DNA of 64,000 nt from Polymyxa betae. Lineage: Eukaryota; Endomyxa; Phytomyxea; Plasmodiophorida; Plasmodiophoridae. Both the position numbers and the translations under genes were made by a program. Where the stretch lies: NCBI GenBank assembly GCA_003693705.1, contig RBZT01000635.1, positions 1 through 64,000 on the forward strand, in the 5' to 3' direction. The notes under the pieces are model-generated. The model was not told where the DNA came from. It saw only the letters and a program-made list of their open reading frames with translations, and did not search any database. Shown one piece after another: positions 53,765 to 64,000 of the stretch (position 1 is the stretch's first letter; each line of letters starts with the position of its first letter).

Positions 53765-56700
53765 ATGGAGGATTCCTGCAAAGTTGCTCAACGCGTTTCG
53801 ATTGGCTTAATCCAGGAGGATATTCAGATTCCTTCACTAAAACCCAAATCAACTAAGATCACTCCTCAGTATCCGAAAGGTTTGGGAATATCTCCCATAT
53901 CGTTGTTTCCTTTTATGTATTGGTTTCAAGTTCAAGCTTAGATGCTTCCCGAGTAGTTATTCTTATTTAGAGTCCTGCTTCTTGTCTGGCGGCAATGGCT
54001 CCATTGATGCACTACCCAGCGCTGTTCGTTTTGCTGGATATCGCATTAATGAGCGTAACGTCCAGACTATTCAAATTCGGAACCGCTCCCTGCATCAGCA
54101 GCGAGTTCACGTCCTTCTTCCGAATACTATTGAATTTGATATTCAAACAGAAAATAAGGTATGCAAGATTGTTAGAATCGCTCTGTGGTTCTGATCCTTA
54201 AAAGGGCTGGATAGCACCTGGCCTATCGCTCACAGTCCGGATTATCTTCAGGCCGACTGAATGGAGGCACCATCATGACGAAATTATCGTTCGCCACAGC
54301 GACGGCGCCTTTATCGTCCCATTGGACGCTTTTCCGATCCTAGCCGATGCCGTCTTCCCAAATCGCATTGATATGGGCTTGTGTTCTGTTGGTCTCATCT
54401 CACAGAGGAATGTGACATTGCGTTCTACGATACCCTTCCAGTTCGAATTCACACTCACTCCAGTCAAGACGTCGACCGAATTCTCTGTCACCCCACTAGC
54501 TGTATAAAGCGTCTCATTTAGATTGGGTTTTGATGTTCTTGATACTTAATTTCGTAGGGGATCGTCCCGGGTAATGGCCAGATCGACATTACCATACAGT
54601 ACCATCCGCTGCATTGCCATACGAGCGAGTTTCTGTTTCAGGTCCAGATCTCAGAGCTGTTCTTCGAGCCGTTTATATGCTATGTATCAGGATCGGCATC
54701 ATTTCCCAGTGAGGGTCAGAAATCGATTGGTGAAAAACCATCTCCATCACGAAAGCTGTTCGTCATTGCTCCAAAGAGCATTGGTCCCAGAACGCTGAAA
54801 AGTGCTCGTCAGTTTGCAGCATGTTGTTACCTCGTATTTTTGACAGTTTTTAGGCGAAGAACGTTTGCTACCCGAGACAATCAATGGCATCATCATACCT
54901 GAAAGAATTTTAGGAAGACCCAGTGCTGTCAATTTCGTTTTATCTCAAGTACGCCGAGACGTCCAAGGACAAAATCAGAATTCAGAAAACCGAAATCGCC
55001 TTGGGAATCAAAATGCTATTGTCTCTGGTGAGAAAATGGAAGATATGAAGTACTATTCTGATGGTTTGCAGAAGAAGACGGAAACAGTGACATCGTTTTA
55101 GATAATATTGATTTCTCTGGGCGTACTGCAGCAGAAAAGATTGCTTTTTTTGAATTTGAATATCAGAAAGCGGTTGATTTTCGGAAATTGATAGCCAACA
55201 AGAGATCCTGGAAAAGGATCGGTAAAGGGAATGTTGGTATTCAGATGCTTTCTTATACAGCTTTATCAGGTCAGAGGCTGCTTTCAGATGACCAGAAGCG
55301 GGTGATAGCGGAAAGATCCATGTTGTTAAAACAGGAATTTGAGCGCCAACAAATTCGGTCAACCAGTATGGCAGTTAGTTCCGTTGTTCTCAGATTGCGT
55401 TTAACTTCGTTTTGCTTTAGATGTTAATGATGCTGTTTGTGTACCAACCGGATTTCAAGTAAATGTGCAACCGTCATGGGACCTGTCGAAGTCGCAGCGA
55501 AGCATTCACATAAATCGAACTGTCGGGCAATTGTTGCTGGCTTTGAACAAAGCTCTTATTCGACACCGAGTCAGCGAACGAATCGAGAAAGTAGAGAAAC
55601 CAATTCTGCTACATCCTCGTGTTCTTAAAATCATATTCAGATGAAAGTTTCTCTTCGAGAGTTGCAAGGCGCAGAATCAGTCCTTGAAGACGATCATGCC
55701 CAAGAAGATGTTCACCCCATATTCCTTAAAGATGGCATTGCAGCGGACTCTATTACATCCTCAGAAGCAAGTGATGTCTCTGTGAAAGCAGATGACAACC
55801 ATAGATTCAGTGATTTAGACGAACAGCCATACTTTCCCACAGTCGACATTGGCAAACTAGAAAAACCGCTCCCTGATGTCCCATTATTCCAAATATCCGA
55901 CGTAATCTCAAGCCATGAAATCTTGCGGTTTCCTATAACTCTACTCTAGGTTCAGGAATGCGACCTGAAAGGATATAGGACATTCTCAATGGATCCTTTC
56001 CCTGGTAATGTTTCACTTTCAGTTCCGGGCTTTACCTCGCCTCGCGTTGGAGCACAATCTGAAGACCCGATACTGGAAACACGACCACCGTCAATAATCT
56101 CTAGGGTTGTTAACCGTCCTGAAGACCAACGTTTAGAGCCGGATCGCCCTGAGTATATTGTATCCCGCCGTTTTTGTGCACCACTTCAGTTAGATACTGT
56201 AATCCACATTGCTGTCTCTCGTTTCAACAAGCACATTATTTTGTTTTAGGTTACTGAAGCTGATCCGACATTTAACTTGAACCAGCCCATGGTTGTTGCA
56301 TTACGCGCTCCTAAAAATTGTGATGGCGCTTGCAAAGAGCAATCCTCCCGACATTTAACCGAATTGGTAAGGGTTACTGACTGAAACTGAGGTGGGTGAA
56401 TTCAATCCCGTCAGGGGCAAGAAAGCTTAGAAGCCCTTTCTGAGTTACCAACATTTGGCAAATATTGGCAAACGTCGCGCCACTGTTCTGATATCACTAT
56501 TGATCTTACGTTTGAATTGTCAAAACCTGTAAACAATGCTGATTTCCAGAATTCTGCTGCCGAAAAAAAACCAGCTTCTGTATACAATCCATGCGATCAT
56601 TGCTACAATGTCTAACTGACTTGTGACCTCTAGGTTTCCGTTCCATCTTTGGATGAAGCTAAGAGCCTCTTCAACATCCATCTACAAGTATCGCCAGCTA

Positions 56701-56849
56701 CGGGTTTTGAAACGGCGAGATCTCGGTCGTTTAGCAACATGAACGACAAGCGCAAACAAAGTCTAGATGCATTTCATTCTCGAATTCAGCATCGCCTCGA
56801 CATGCCTGATCTTCATATTAACTTCTGTTCTCGTCCATTTATAGAATAA
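53765..56849 (+). CDS. CFAP221: CFAP221 (PCDP1) central-pair ciliary protein
   Basis: About a dozen exons. Exon 1 starts 'MEDSCKVAQRVSIG'. ASH/MSP-like beta domains follow: 'VRFAGYRINERNVQTIQI', 'PGLSLTVRIIFRPTEWRHHHDEI', 'FIVPLDAFPI', 'GLCSVGLISQRNVTL', 'GIVPGNGQIDITIQYHP' and 'FEPFICYVSGSA'. This order matches human CFAP221, which reads 'LHFGGYEV', 'VPGLSYTVTIAFSPDEW', 'LVPIHAYPV' and 'SGIIPANGKVTVTIKF'. The middle has 'LSGQRLLSDDQKRVIAER' and the tail is low-complexity, ending 'LHINFCSRPFIE'. The protein belongs to the C1d projection of the central apparatus, where the Chlamydomonas homologue FAP221 binds calmodulin. Part of the 3' end is duplicated as a remnant near 61.9-62.45 kb. Confidence 0.9.
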
Positions 56850-56933
56850 TCAAGCCGTAGTGAATCTTGATTGTAATGGATTTATTCATCTTGGGCGATT
56901 AAATTAAGGACAACGAATTGTAAGGAAGTAGCG

Positions 56934-59900
56934 CTACCAAGCAATTTTCGCAATAGGCGATCTTGGATAATTTCTCACAAAATATTTCCGAATTTCATCG
57001 ACAAGGACAATGGCAGCTAAGAAGCCGAATGGAATAAACCAAAAGCTGACAGGGATGGGCGTTGTGTTGAATATCACCTGAATCCAATATCCATAAAAGA
57101 TAATGATACATATAGCAATATTGCAAGCAACCGAAAATAAGATAACTAGATTCTGACGTGGACCCCATAACGGATTTGAGTTGAATAATGAAACAGTTCT
57201 ATTTCGGACGGCGAGCAGGACCCCAATTTGACAAATGGCCATCGTCAAATAGTAAATGCACTGTCCCTTGATGACGGCGTTCGTTAAATGATCCAAGGGC
57301 ATCCCTCGCCAGTATGGGCCCCAACGATTGAAAGCAAAGATCAGATCATAGAAGCCCAAGCCCTGGGTGCTCATATACAAGAACCACATTCCCATAGAGC
57401 TAATCCAGACCAGAGGTCCAATGATCATATACAACTGTACGAAAAATCTCCAGTCTGTCAGTCGATCAGTTCGTGCATTCCTGGGCGGACGAGCCATTAA
57501 GTTTCCCTCCGATTTCTCATACATAAGGGCAAGTGCCATGATCAGATCATTTGTCATGCAGAACAACAATTGCTGAAAAGCAGACAATGGAGGTTGCATG
57601 CCAAAAAATGCAGTCGACGCTACAGCCACAAATTCAGTGTACGTACCTGTCATACATACGAATCAATACAGTCGCACGAGAATTAAGAGATATCTCATAC
57701 CAGCAGTCATCACATACAGTAACACTTTCTTCAGATTTTCAAATACCAGCCGTCCGTTCTCGATACCAACCAATAATGACGAAAATGTGTTATTAAGCAT
57801 GATCATGGTGGCCGCCTCTTTGGCAATGTCGGTCCCACTGCCCATACTGATGCCAACATCAGCAGCTTTCAAGGCCGGAGCGTCATTGGTACCATCCCCT
57901 GTTACCGCTACGAAATTGTCTCCGCGTTTCCTCAGATTATCCACGATTATGAGCTTATGCTCAGGGGTCGTACGAGAAAATACGATCTCGTTAAACTTAG
58001 TGACAATGTAATCCCAATCGTCTTGAAAGAGATGCACGATTTGAGATCCATTGATTACGATAGCATGAGGTGGTGAATCTTGTTGAGGACGGAGCTCGTA
58101 TGCAGTAAGATTGTGTGGCAGCGGGTCCCTTTCTCTTAAATTCTCCAGATCAGCAACGCGATGGATTTGATTGTCTGGGACAGTTATAATTCCAACGCTC
58201 CTTGCAATAGCGCAGGCCGTTAGCTCAAAGTCTCCCGTGACCTGTCCCAACCCAGAGTTTATAGAAGTCAATAGAAAACATTCCAATCAAACCAATACCG
58301 CAAATAAGACCAACGTTAGGTCACTAAAAGAAATCCACATTACCATGAAAACACGAATTCCAGCTTGGCGCAGTCTTTGCACAGCTTCAGGAACTTCCTG
58401 CCTTGGCGGGTCCTTCAAGACGAAGAGCCCGATCATGTCCAGGCCCTGTTGAATTTCGTTCATAACAAAAGTTTCCAAGGCGTCAACTTGACCGATAGGA
58501 ATCGAATCGTAATCCAGCAATTTCTCACAAAGAGCGATTACACGATGGCCTTGCCTGCTCGCTGCATTTTTGATATTTTCTATAGCCTGCCTCCTTTCTG
58601 TGTCCAATTCAGAAATGCTGCCATCAGATTGCATCACATTTCTCGAAGATCGGAGCAGAATATCAGGAGCGCCTTTAACTAATAATATCGCTGAGCCGCT
58701 CTCCATTTCCATGATTTTCGCCATGAATTTGTTCTGCGCATTGAATGCAAAAGAAAACAAAATTTCGTGATTGGGGATATCAGGGAATAGAGGCGTCATT
58801 CTTGCAACGAACTGGAGAATGGCCGTATCAGTAGGGTCACCAACGACTGGACGATCTTGAACAGGTAGTTGTTCTGTATTGGCCTCGAATATGGCATCGT
58901 TACACACCCTGGCAATGCATAGTAGAAGAGGTAGAGCCGCCATGTCCAGACTGGTCGGAATTCTTCCTTGGCAGATTGGGACGTTGGCATCAATGAACCA
59001 AATCGAGCAAACAGCCATTTTTCCAACAGTTAAAGTCCCGGTTTTGTCAGAACACAGCACCGAAATACAGCCGAGCGTTTCGACCATGTTCAGATTCTTC
59101 ACCAAGGCATTTTGTTTAGCCATCCGCCGGGCAATAATAGTCAGAGCCAATGCGAAGCAGATCGGCAAACCCTGCGGAACGAACGCTGAATGCATGCTAT
59201 TAGCGGAAAGGGCTCGAGGAGATTCTTTGTTGTTACCGATTAGACATCCAATGGCTTTTATGATAGCACCGGGGGCTGTTTCATAACCTGGATAAATATT
59301 CTCGATCCAACCGCCCCAGACAGCTAACGCCAGACAGAAGAAAAATAGAGCGACCGCAGATATGACAATAGTGAAGAAGGCGATATCTTTCTGGATCGGT
59401 GACAACACAGTCTTGTTAGCACCCGCGATCGACATTTTGAGAATAATTCCAATAACAGTATTATTCCCGATCTTGATCACAATTCCAAGGGCGCTCCCTC
59501 GAGAGAGAAAGGTCGACGCCAGTCCCATATTCCTCGATTCGAGCGGGTTGAGGCTTGTTGCTTCCACTGAGGCCGGTACGGGTTGGCTCTCACCGGTTAG
59601 AATCGACCGATCGAAACGAGCATCGGATGAGACTTCAACCAATCGAAGATCTGCAGGAACGCGCTGGCCCTGTTTCAAACAAACGATATCTCCCTCGACC
59701 AAAGTCTCAGCATCGATTGTTGAAACTTCGCCATCGCGTATTACCATAGCTGTATTCGCCTCCAAACTTTGTATTGATGCCATCGTACGCGATGTTTTGT
59801 AGTCAACGAGCGCATAGAAAAACGCTGAGGTGACAATGACAATGATCAGCATGATTCCAACACCCAGTTGGAATGCGGATGCCTTATCGCCAGATAACGG

Positions 59901-60374
59901 CTTCCATGAGATAAACACCATGATAGTGGCAATCCACATAAGGAAATTGAAGCCACCAAATACATACACTATGAGCTTCTTGAAATACTTTCTTCTTGGC
60001 GGGGTTAAAGCGTTGGCGCCTTTTTCAAAATGACGTTCGGTAGCAACTTCGGACGAGAGTCCTCGCGTTTTATGAGTGCTGAGACGACGGCATAATCCAT
60101 CAATGGGCTCACTGAGCTCGGGAAGAATTTCGTAACTCGGCACAAACGGTTTGCCTTGAATGGAAAGGCTGGTTTTGGCACTCAAGGTCCGGTATAGCAC
60201 AGGAATGCTGGGATGTGATTCAAAAGTGGCAAATGCAGCCATTGTTGATCTGCAAACAGCCTTAGACCAACAGAAATGGCGGTTTTGTGAAAGCACAGAC
60301 GCCCAAATATAAACGCTTGAATCAATTCGAGTTGATGGCAGATAGAAGCGTTCAGATAGCACCAGATGATTCAT
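56934..60374 (-). CDS. Type IIC (Na+/K+-ATPase-like) P-type ATPase, copy 1
   Basis: Three exons: 60374 to about 58330, about 58250-57710, and about 57653-56934. The ATG at 60242 (MAAFATFE) is an alternative start. TM1-2 follow 'ALTPPRRKYFKKLI'. Next come the actuator motif LTGESQPV, TM4 'FVPQGLPICFALALTI', the phosphorylation site SDKTGTLTVGK, the nucleotide site 'LLVKGAPDIL', hinge 'GDGTNDAPALKAADVGISMG', and TM5-10 with 'CMTNDLIMALALMYEKSEGN' and a C-terminus 'RNYPRSPIAKIAW'. In TM4 the usual PEGL glutamate is Gln, and the TM6 'DLGTD' is replaced by 'MTND'. No beta subunit is seen nearby. A second copy begins at 62551. Confidence 0.92.
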
Positions 60375-60909
60375 CTAATTACTTTGGATTGACTATTCGC
60401 TGGAGTGATATGTTCTAAGCAATGCGAGAGATGGGCTTTGGAGCGACGCTTGTGCTTCATGTTCAGATTAGCTCCCGAAATCGCTTAACTAGTGATCCTG
60501 GCTATGGTGTTTTCCTTCCTATGAAAGAAATGAGAAGAGAGAGCTGATGCCTTTGTAAAGTGTTAAACTGGAGCAGCCTGTCGCCGAAGAGGCTGCTCCA
60601 TGAAACGATTTTAGAAACAACATTTTTGGCTCGTGAAAGTTGACAGTCTCATTTCAGCAACCGATCGAAAACATTAAGCTGTCCACTCAGCTCAGCCGAA
60701 GTCGTTTAGATCATTTCGGCAGTGCTCAAAGTGAGAATTCGGCCGCGCTTCAACTACGAGACCTGTTCTAGGATATAGCCAGAAATTTGACTTTCCCCGA
60801 GCTTCGAGCCTTCAACGATATCTGACTACCTCGCATCATGATACAAAGCATTATGACCTTTAGTGTTTTATCATGGCCATGCTCTCATTGTATATAACTT
60901 GTCATTAGT
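60375..60909. other. Intergenic, nothing recognised
   Basis: 5' flank of ATPase copy 1. A hairpin-like palindrome occurs near 60570-60605 ('gagcagcctgtcgccgaagaggctgctc'). No exon seen. Confidence 0.4.
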
Positions 60910-61555
60910 TTGGCTATTCCAGATTGTTCACTTACAGGTCTCAAGCTTGGATTAATTAGCGGAACTTCTGACTGTAGTTTGAAATCGTACGACTCCTTTC
61001 GGCTCATATCATCAGTATTAGAAGGCATCAGTCATCTGCCCAATCTGTGGGAATTTGAAGGCGTCATTCCAGCTCTGGGACCAGTCTGGTTTGCATCTGT
61101 ACTATGGGAACAGTATCCGAAGCCGTAGGTTTTGCAAAAAACGGCTCTTGTTTTTAAACCATAATGTGAACAATTTTGCTGCAGGAACTTGAGGCGCTCT
61201 ACTGTACGCTGAGCTTTGACAGTGTGGTGGCGATCAAATGGAATCCATCGGGAACCGAAGTTGCTGCCGATCAAGACCCTACAAACTGTTTTCCAGCTAC
61301 TGACAGTTCCCTTGAACGGACTCCAATCTGCTGCAGTTACTGCCGGATCTTAGAAACTGTCAACGTCCTGTGTCCTCCTAATACCAATTCCTGGATATGG
61401 CTTTCAACACCTTTCAATGCTGGTCTGAAATGAACATCGTACCCCAACTACGAAACGCTACCATCAGCGCTATCGGCTGCTGAACAGGCCATGGCCATTA
61501 ATGACCGTTTGGTTCAGCATCTTCGTTTTGGGGATGTATCTGCTTTTTGACAATG
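60910..61555 (+). pseudogene. Coding-like remnant with in-frame stop
   Basis: Two plus-strand blocks look protein-like: 60910-61126 ('LPNLWEFEGVIPALGPVWF') and about 61185-61550 ('SFDSVVAIKWNPSGTEVAAD', 'LCPPNTNSWIWLSTPFNAG'). In the second, a TGA at about 61431 is followed in the same frame by 'YPNYETLPSALSAAEQAMAI'. The link between the blocks (stop TAG at 61126, poor donor) does not splice in frame. I do not recognise the parent family. It may be a decayed gene, or a gene whose introns I misread. Confidence 0.35.
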
Positions 61556-61899
61556 TATTGTGCACTTTTTACTGTTTCTTTGTACAGCCTAGATGTTCTA
61601 CCTGTTTGTTCGTCCAAGATTTGACGCCGTTTGCAAAGTGGGATATTTGACGAAAAGATTAAGAACGAATACCTAGGTGTATATAAGAAGCAAAAGCTAG
61701 AAAACCCAGAGAGAAGGTGAATAATGCAAACTAAATTCTCACTAACAAAGATATACTACAACTTTAAGAGCGATTTAATGAAATAACAAGCTTTCAAGCT
61801 TCCAAAGCAAAGACTCTAAATCAGTGACCAGACAATGGTGACTCTGTTTCTGACATTGAATTCGTTAATGATGCTGTAAATTCTGTCAAATTTATCTAG

Positions 61900-62450
61900 C
61901 AGTATTTGATTCGTTTGCTGCGTTCACACCTGTAGCCAATCCATGATTGTTGTATCACACTTCCGATCCTGATGGCAATTGCAACGAAAAATCTTCCCAG
62001 CATTGATCCGAATTGGTTTTGAGTTGCTGACTGACTTTAAGACATGATGGAGCTGGGCATAGAACATTAGAAGCTCTTGCTGAAGCGCTCTCCTTCAACA
62101 GAGACTGGAGTATGTCGCGAGACTGGTCTGATATCATTACTGATCCCAGCTTGGGACTTTCAAGGATCGATAAGCGCAGTGATTTCCAGAGTTTTGATAG
62201 CAAATTGATTTCCAGAGTTTTGATAGCAACGGAAAGCCACAGCTTGTGTGTTTTGTATTCAGTCATCCTGTGCTGAAGCAATGTCTTCTTACCTTGCAGA
62301 TCTCCTTCTCATCATTACGCCAAGCACAGTGCCAAAGCTTCTTGAAGGCAAATCTACAGCTACCGTCGTCTACAGCTTTTGAGACGGCGTGTGTTGAGTC
62401 GCAAATCAAATCTGAATCCGTTCAGTCCTGAATCCTGAATGCTCCGAAAT
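61900..62450 (+). pseudogene. Degenerate copy of the CFAP221 3' end
   Basis: Blocks align in order with the last exons of CFAP221. 'CNEKSSQH' at about 61980-62003 matches 'CKEQSSRH' (56330-56354). 'GHRTLEALAEAL' (62060-62090) matches 'GQESLEALSEL'. 'SRDWSDIITDPSL' (62115-62153) matches 'SRHCSDITIDLTF'. 'LQLPSSTAFETA' (62350-62388) matches 'LQVSPATGFETA' (56680-56715). The frame is broken: a stop replaces part of the exon after 'SSQH', a local repeat 'gatttccagagttttgatagcaa' occurs twice at 62181-62230, and the tail stops early. Its position just after the end of the second ATPase mirrors the CFAP221-ATPase order at 56.8 kb. Confidence 0.75.
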
Positions 62451-62550
62451 CCCTGATCCTCGAATGAAACAGTAGTCAGAAAGCATGCCATAGTTGTAAA
62501 AGATTTATTTATGTCTTGGAAGTCGCCAAATGCGTTATAAAGGAGCAGCG

Positions 62551-63998
62551 CTACCAAGCAATTTTTGAAATAGGCGATATTGGATAATTTCTTACAAAAT
62601 ATTTCCGAACTTCATCGACAAGGACAATGGCAGCTAAGGAGCCGAATGGAATAAACCAAAAGTTAACAGGGATGGGCGTTGTGAAGAATATCACCTGAAT
62701 CCAATATCCATAAAAGATAATAATACATATAGCAACATTGCACGCAATCGAGAATAAGATAAATAAATTCTGACGTGGACCCCATAACGGATTTGAGTCG
62801 AATAATGAAACAGTTCTATTTCGAACGGCGAGCAGGACCCCAATTTGACAAATGGCCATCGTCACATAGTAAATGCACTGTCCCGTTGAGATCATAGCTA
62901 ATAACTCATCAGGCGATTTACTTTGCCATTTTGGCCCCCAGCGACCAAAAGCAAAGATCAGATCATAGAAGGTTAAGCCCTGGGTGCTCATATACAGGAA
63001 CCACATTCCCATACAGCTAATCCAGACCAGAGGTCCAAGCAAAAGGGACAACTGGATGAAAAATCTCCAGTCTGTCAGTCGATCAGTTCGAGCATTCCGG
63101 GGTGGATGATCCATCAAATTCGCCTCCGGTTTCTCATACATAAGGGAGATGGACATGATCAGATCATTTGTCATGCAGAACATCACTTGTTGAAAAGCAG
63201 ATAATGGTACTTGCATGCCAAAATATGCATGTGAAGCGACAGCAACAAATTCAGCGTACACACCTATAGAAGCTCACGGATTAGACACAGCCATAGCAGA
63301 AACCGATATCTCATACCAGCCGTCATCAAATAGAGTAAAACCTTTTTTAGATTTGCAAAAACCAGTCGACCGTTCTCGATACCAACCAATAGGGACGAGA
63401 AGGTGTTATTAAGCAAGATGATGGCAGCCGCCTCTTTGGCAATATCGGTTCCACAACCCATACTGACGCCAACATCAGCTGCTTTCAAAGCCGGGGCATC
63501 ATTCATTCCATCACCAGTTACCGCTACGAAATTGTCCCCCCGATTCCTCAAATTATCCACGATGATGAGCTTCTGCTCAGGGGTCGTACGAGCAAACACC
63601 ATCTCGTTGAATTTAGCGGCAATATAGTCCCAGTCATCTTGAAACAGATGGTCGATTTCAGACCCGTTAATCAAAATAGCGGTTGGTGGTGAATCCTGTG
63701 GAGGGCGAAGTTCATATGACAGAAGGTTGTCTGGCAGCGGATCTCTTTCTTTTAAGGCCTGCAGGTCAGCGACACGCTTAATCCGGTCGTCAGCAACAGT
63801 GATCAATCCGACGCTGCTCGCAATCGAACAGGCCGTTAGCTCGAAATCTCCCGTTATCTGATACAATGTAAAGTTAATCAATTATGGCTATCAGAACCAA
63901 TCTGATAATATAAATGCGGACCAAAAGTCACGAAACCTCAAAAGGTGCGCCCTTTACAAAAACACATCACCATGAAAACCCTGATTCCAGCGTTACGC
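62551..63998 (-). CDS. Type IIC P-type ATPase, copy 2, 5' part outside window
   Basis: C-terminal half only; the gene continues past 64000. Exons are about 63998-63972 ('MRNAGIRVFM'), about 63857-63317 and about 63261-62551. They contain 'GDGMNDAPALKAADVGVSMG', 'RTTPEQKLIIVDNLRNRGDN', 'AFQQVMFCMTNDLIMSISL' and the same C-terminal end 'NYPISPISKIAW'. Intron positions are identical to copy 1, and the protein is closely similar throughout. It differs in the extracellular loops (e.g. 'GRWGPKWQSKSPDELLAMI' against 'NRWGPYWRGMPLDHLTNAV') and in GDGMND against GDGTND. No stop or frameshift is seen, so it is probably functional. Confidence 0.9.
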
Positions 63999-64000
63999 AT

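Noticed and set aside
60570-60605. Terminator-like hairpin upstream of ATPase copy 1
   Set aside because: A short inverted repeat is present, but factor-independent terminators are not expected in a nuclear genome and it lies at a 5' end.
1-64000. tRNA, rRNA or transposon genes
   Set aside because: Scanning by eye I found no convincing tRNA B-box plus cloverleaf, rRNA segment, transposase, reverse transcriptase or terminal repeats; a covariance-model search would be needed to exclude tRNAs.

Overview
This is a compact eukaryotic nuclear window, not a bacterial one. Nearly every gene is cut by short introns, mostly about 40-60 nt, with GT-AG ends and a CTRAY-like branch motif just before the acceptor. 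The products are typically eukaryotic: XPF endonuclease, cytosolic threonyl-tRNA synthetase, BCKDH E1-alpha and dihydrolipoamide dehydrogenase, the nucleolar factor Noc1/Mak21, a nucleoporin ELYS-like protein, Fis1, ORMDL and an OSCA/TMEM63 channel. Two ciliary genes (PACRG and CFAP221) mean the organism almost certainly builds a motile flagellum. Gene density, intron style and fungal/protist-type IIC P-ATPases fit a zoosporic early-diverging fungus (chytrid, blastoclad or aphelid grade) or another unicellular opisthokont; the species cannot be fixed from the sequence. TGA, TAA and TAG are all used as stops.

Layout. 0.7-8.1 kb: two paralogous secreted glucose/sorbosone-dehydrogenase-like proteins in inverted orientation, one with a transmembrane anchor and one with a GPI-like tail, enclosing a type II membrane glycosyltransferase-like gene, a coiled-coil gene and a Fis1-like gene with telomere-like repeats upstream. 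8.2-17.1 kb: ORMDL, an orphan multi-exon coiled-coil gene, Mak21/Noc1, an Erv-type sulfhydryl oxidase, the exosome cofactor C1D/Rrp47 and a CSC1/OSCA/TMEM63 channel. 17.4-22.8 kb: an AAAP amino-acid transporter whose unusually long first intron is internally duplicated, then three orphans (a 4-TM protein, a cysteine-rich type I membrane protein and a coiled-coil nuclear-looking protein). 22.9-29.1 kb: dihydrolipoamide dehydrogenase (E3), the double-AAA ATPase AFG2/SPATA5 on the other strand, and BCKDH E1-alpha. 29.2-40 kb: XPF/ERCC4, TMEM220, PACRG, a small 2-TM protein, an uncertain 1.4-kb stretch, a coiled-coil acidic protein and a LARP4-type RNA-binding protein. 40.4-46.1 kb: a many-exon ELYS-like nucleoporin ending in an acidic 48-bp minisatellite. 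46.4-50 kb: a contested secreted-protein locus, mitochondrial uS9m and a C2H2 zinc-finger protein. 50.9-56.8 kb: threonyl-tRNA synthetase and CFAP221. 56.9-64 kb: a type IIC P-ATPase, then a second ATPase copy running off the window.

Functional threads: branched-chain 2-oxoacid oxidation (E1-alpha and E3 within 7 kb), pre-60S/RNA processing (Mak21, AFG2, Rrp47), cilium (PACRG, CFAP221), mitochondrion (Fis1, uS9m, BCKDH) and cation transport (two ATPases, OSCA).

The most notable structure is at the right end. The block 'CFAP221 3' end plus ATPase' is duplicated in tandem; the second ATPase stays open while the second CFAP221 tail has decayed into a remnant near 61.9-62.45 kb. The ATPases also lack canonical cation-site residues in TM4 and TM6.
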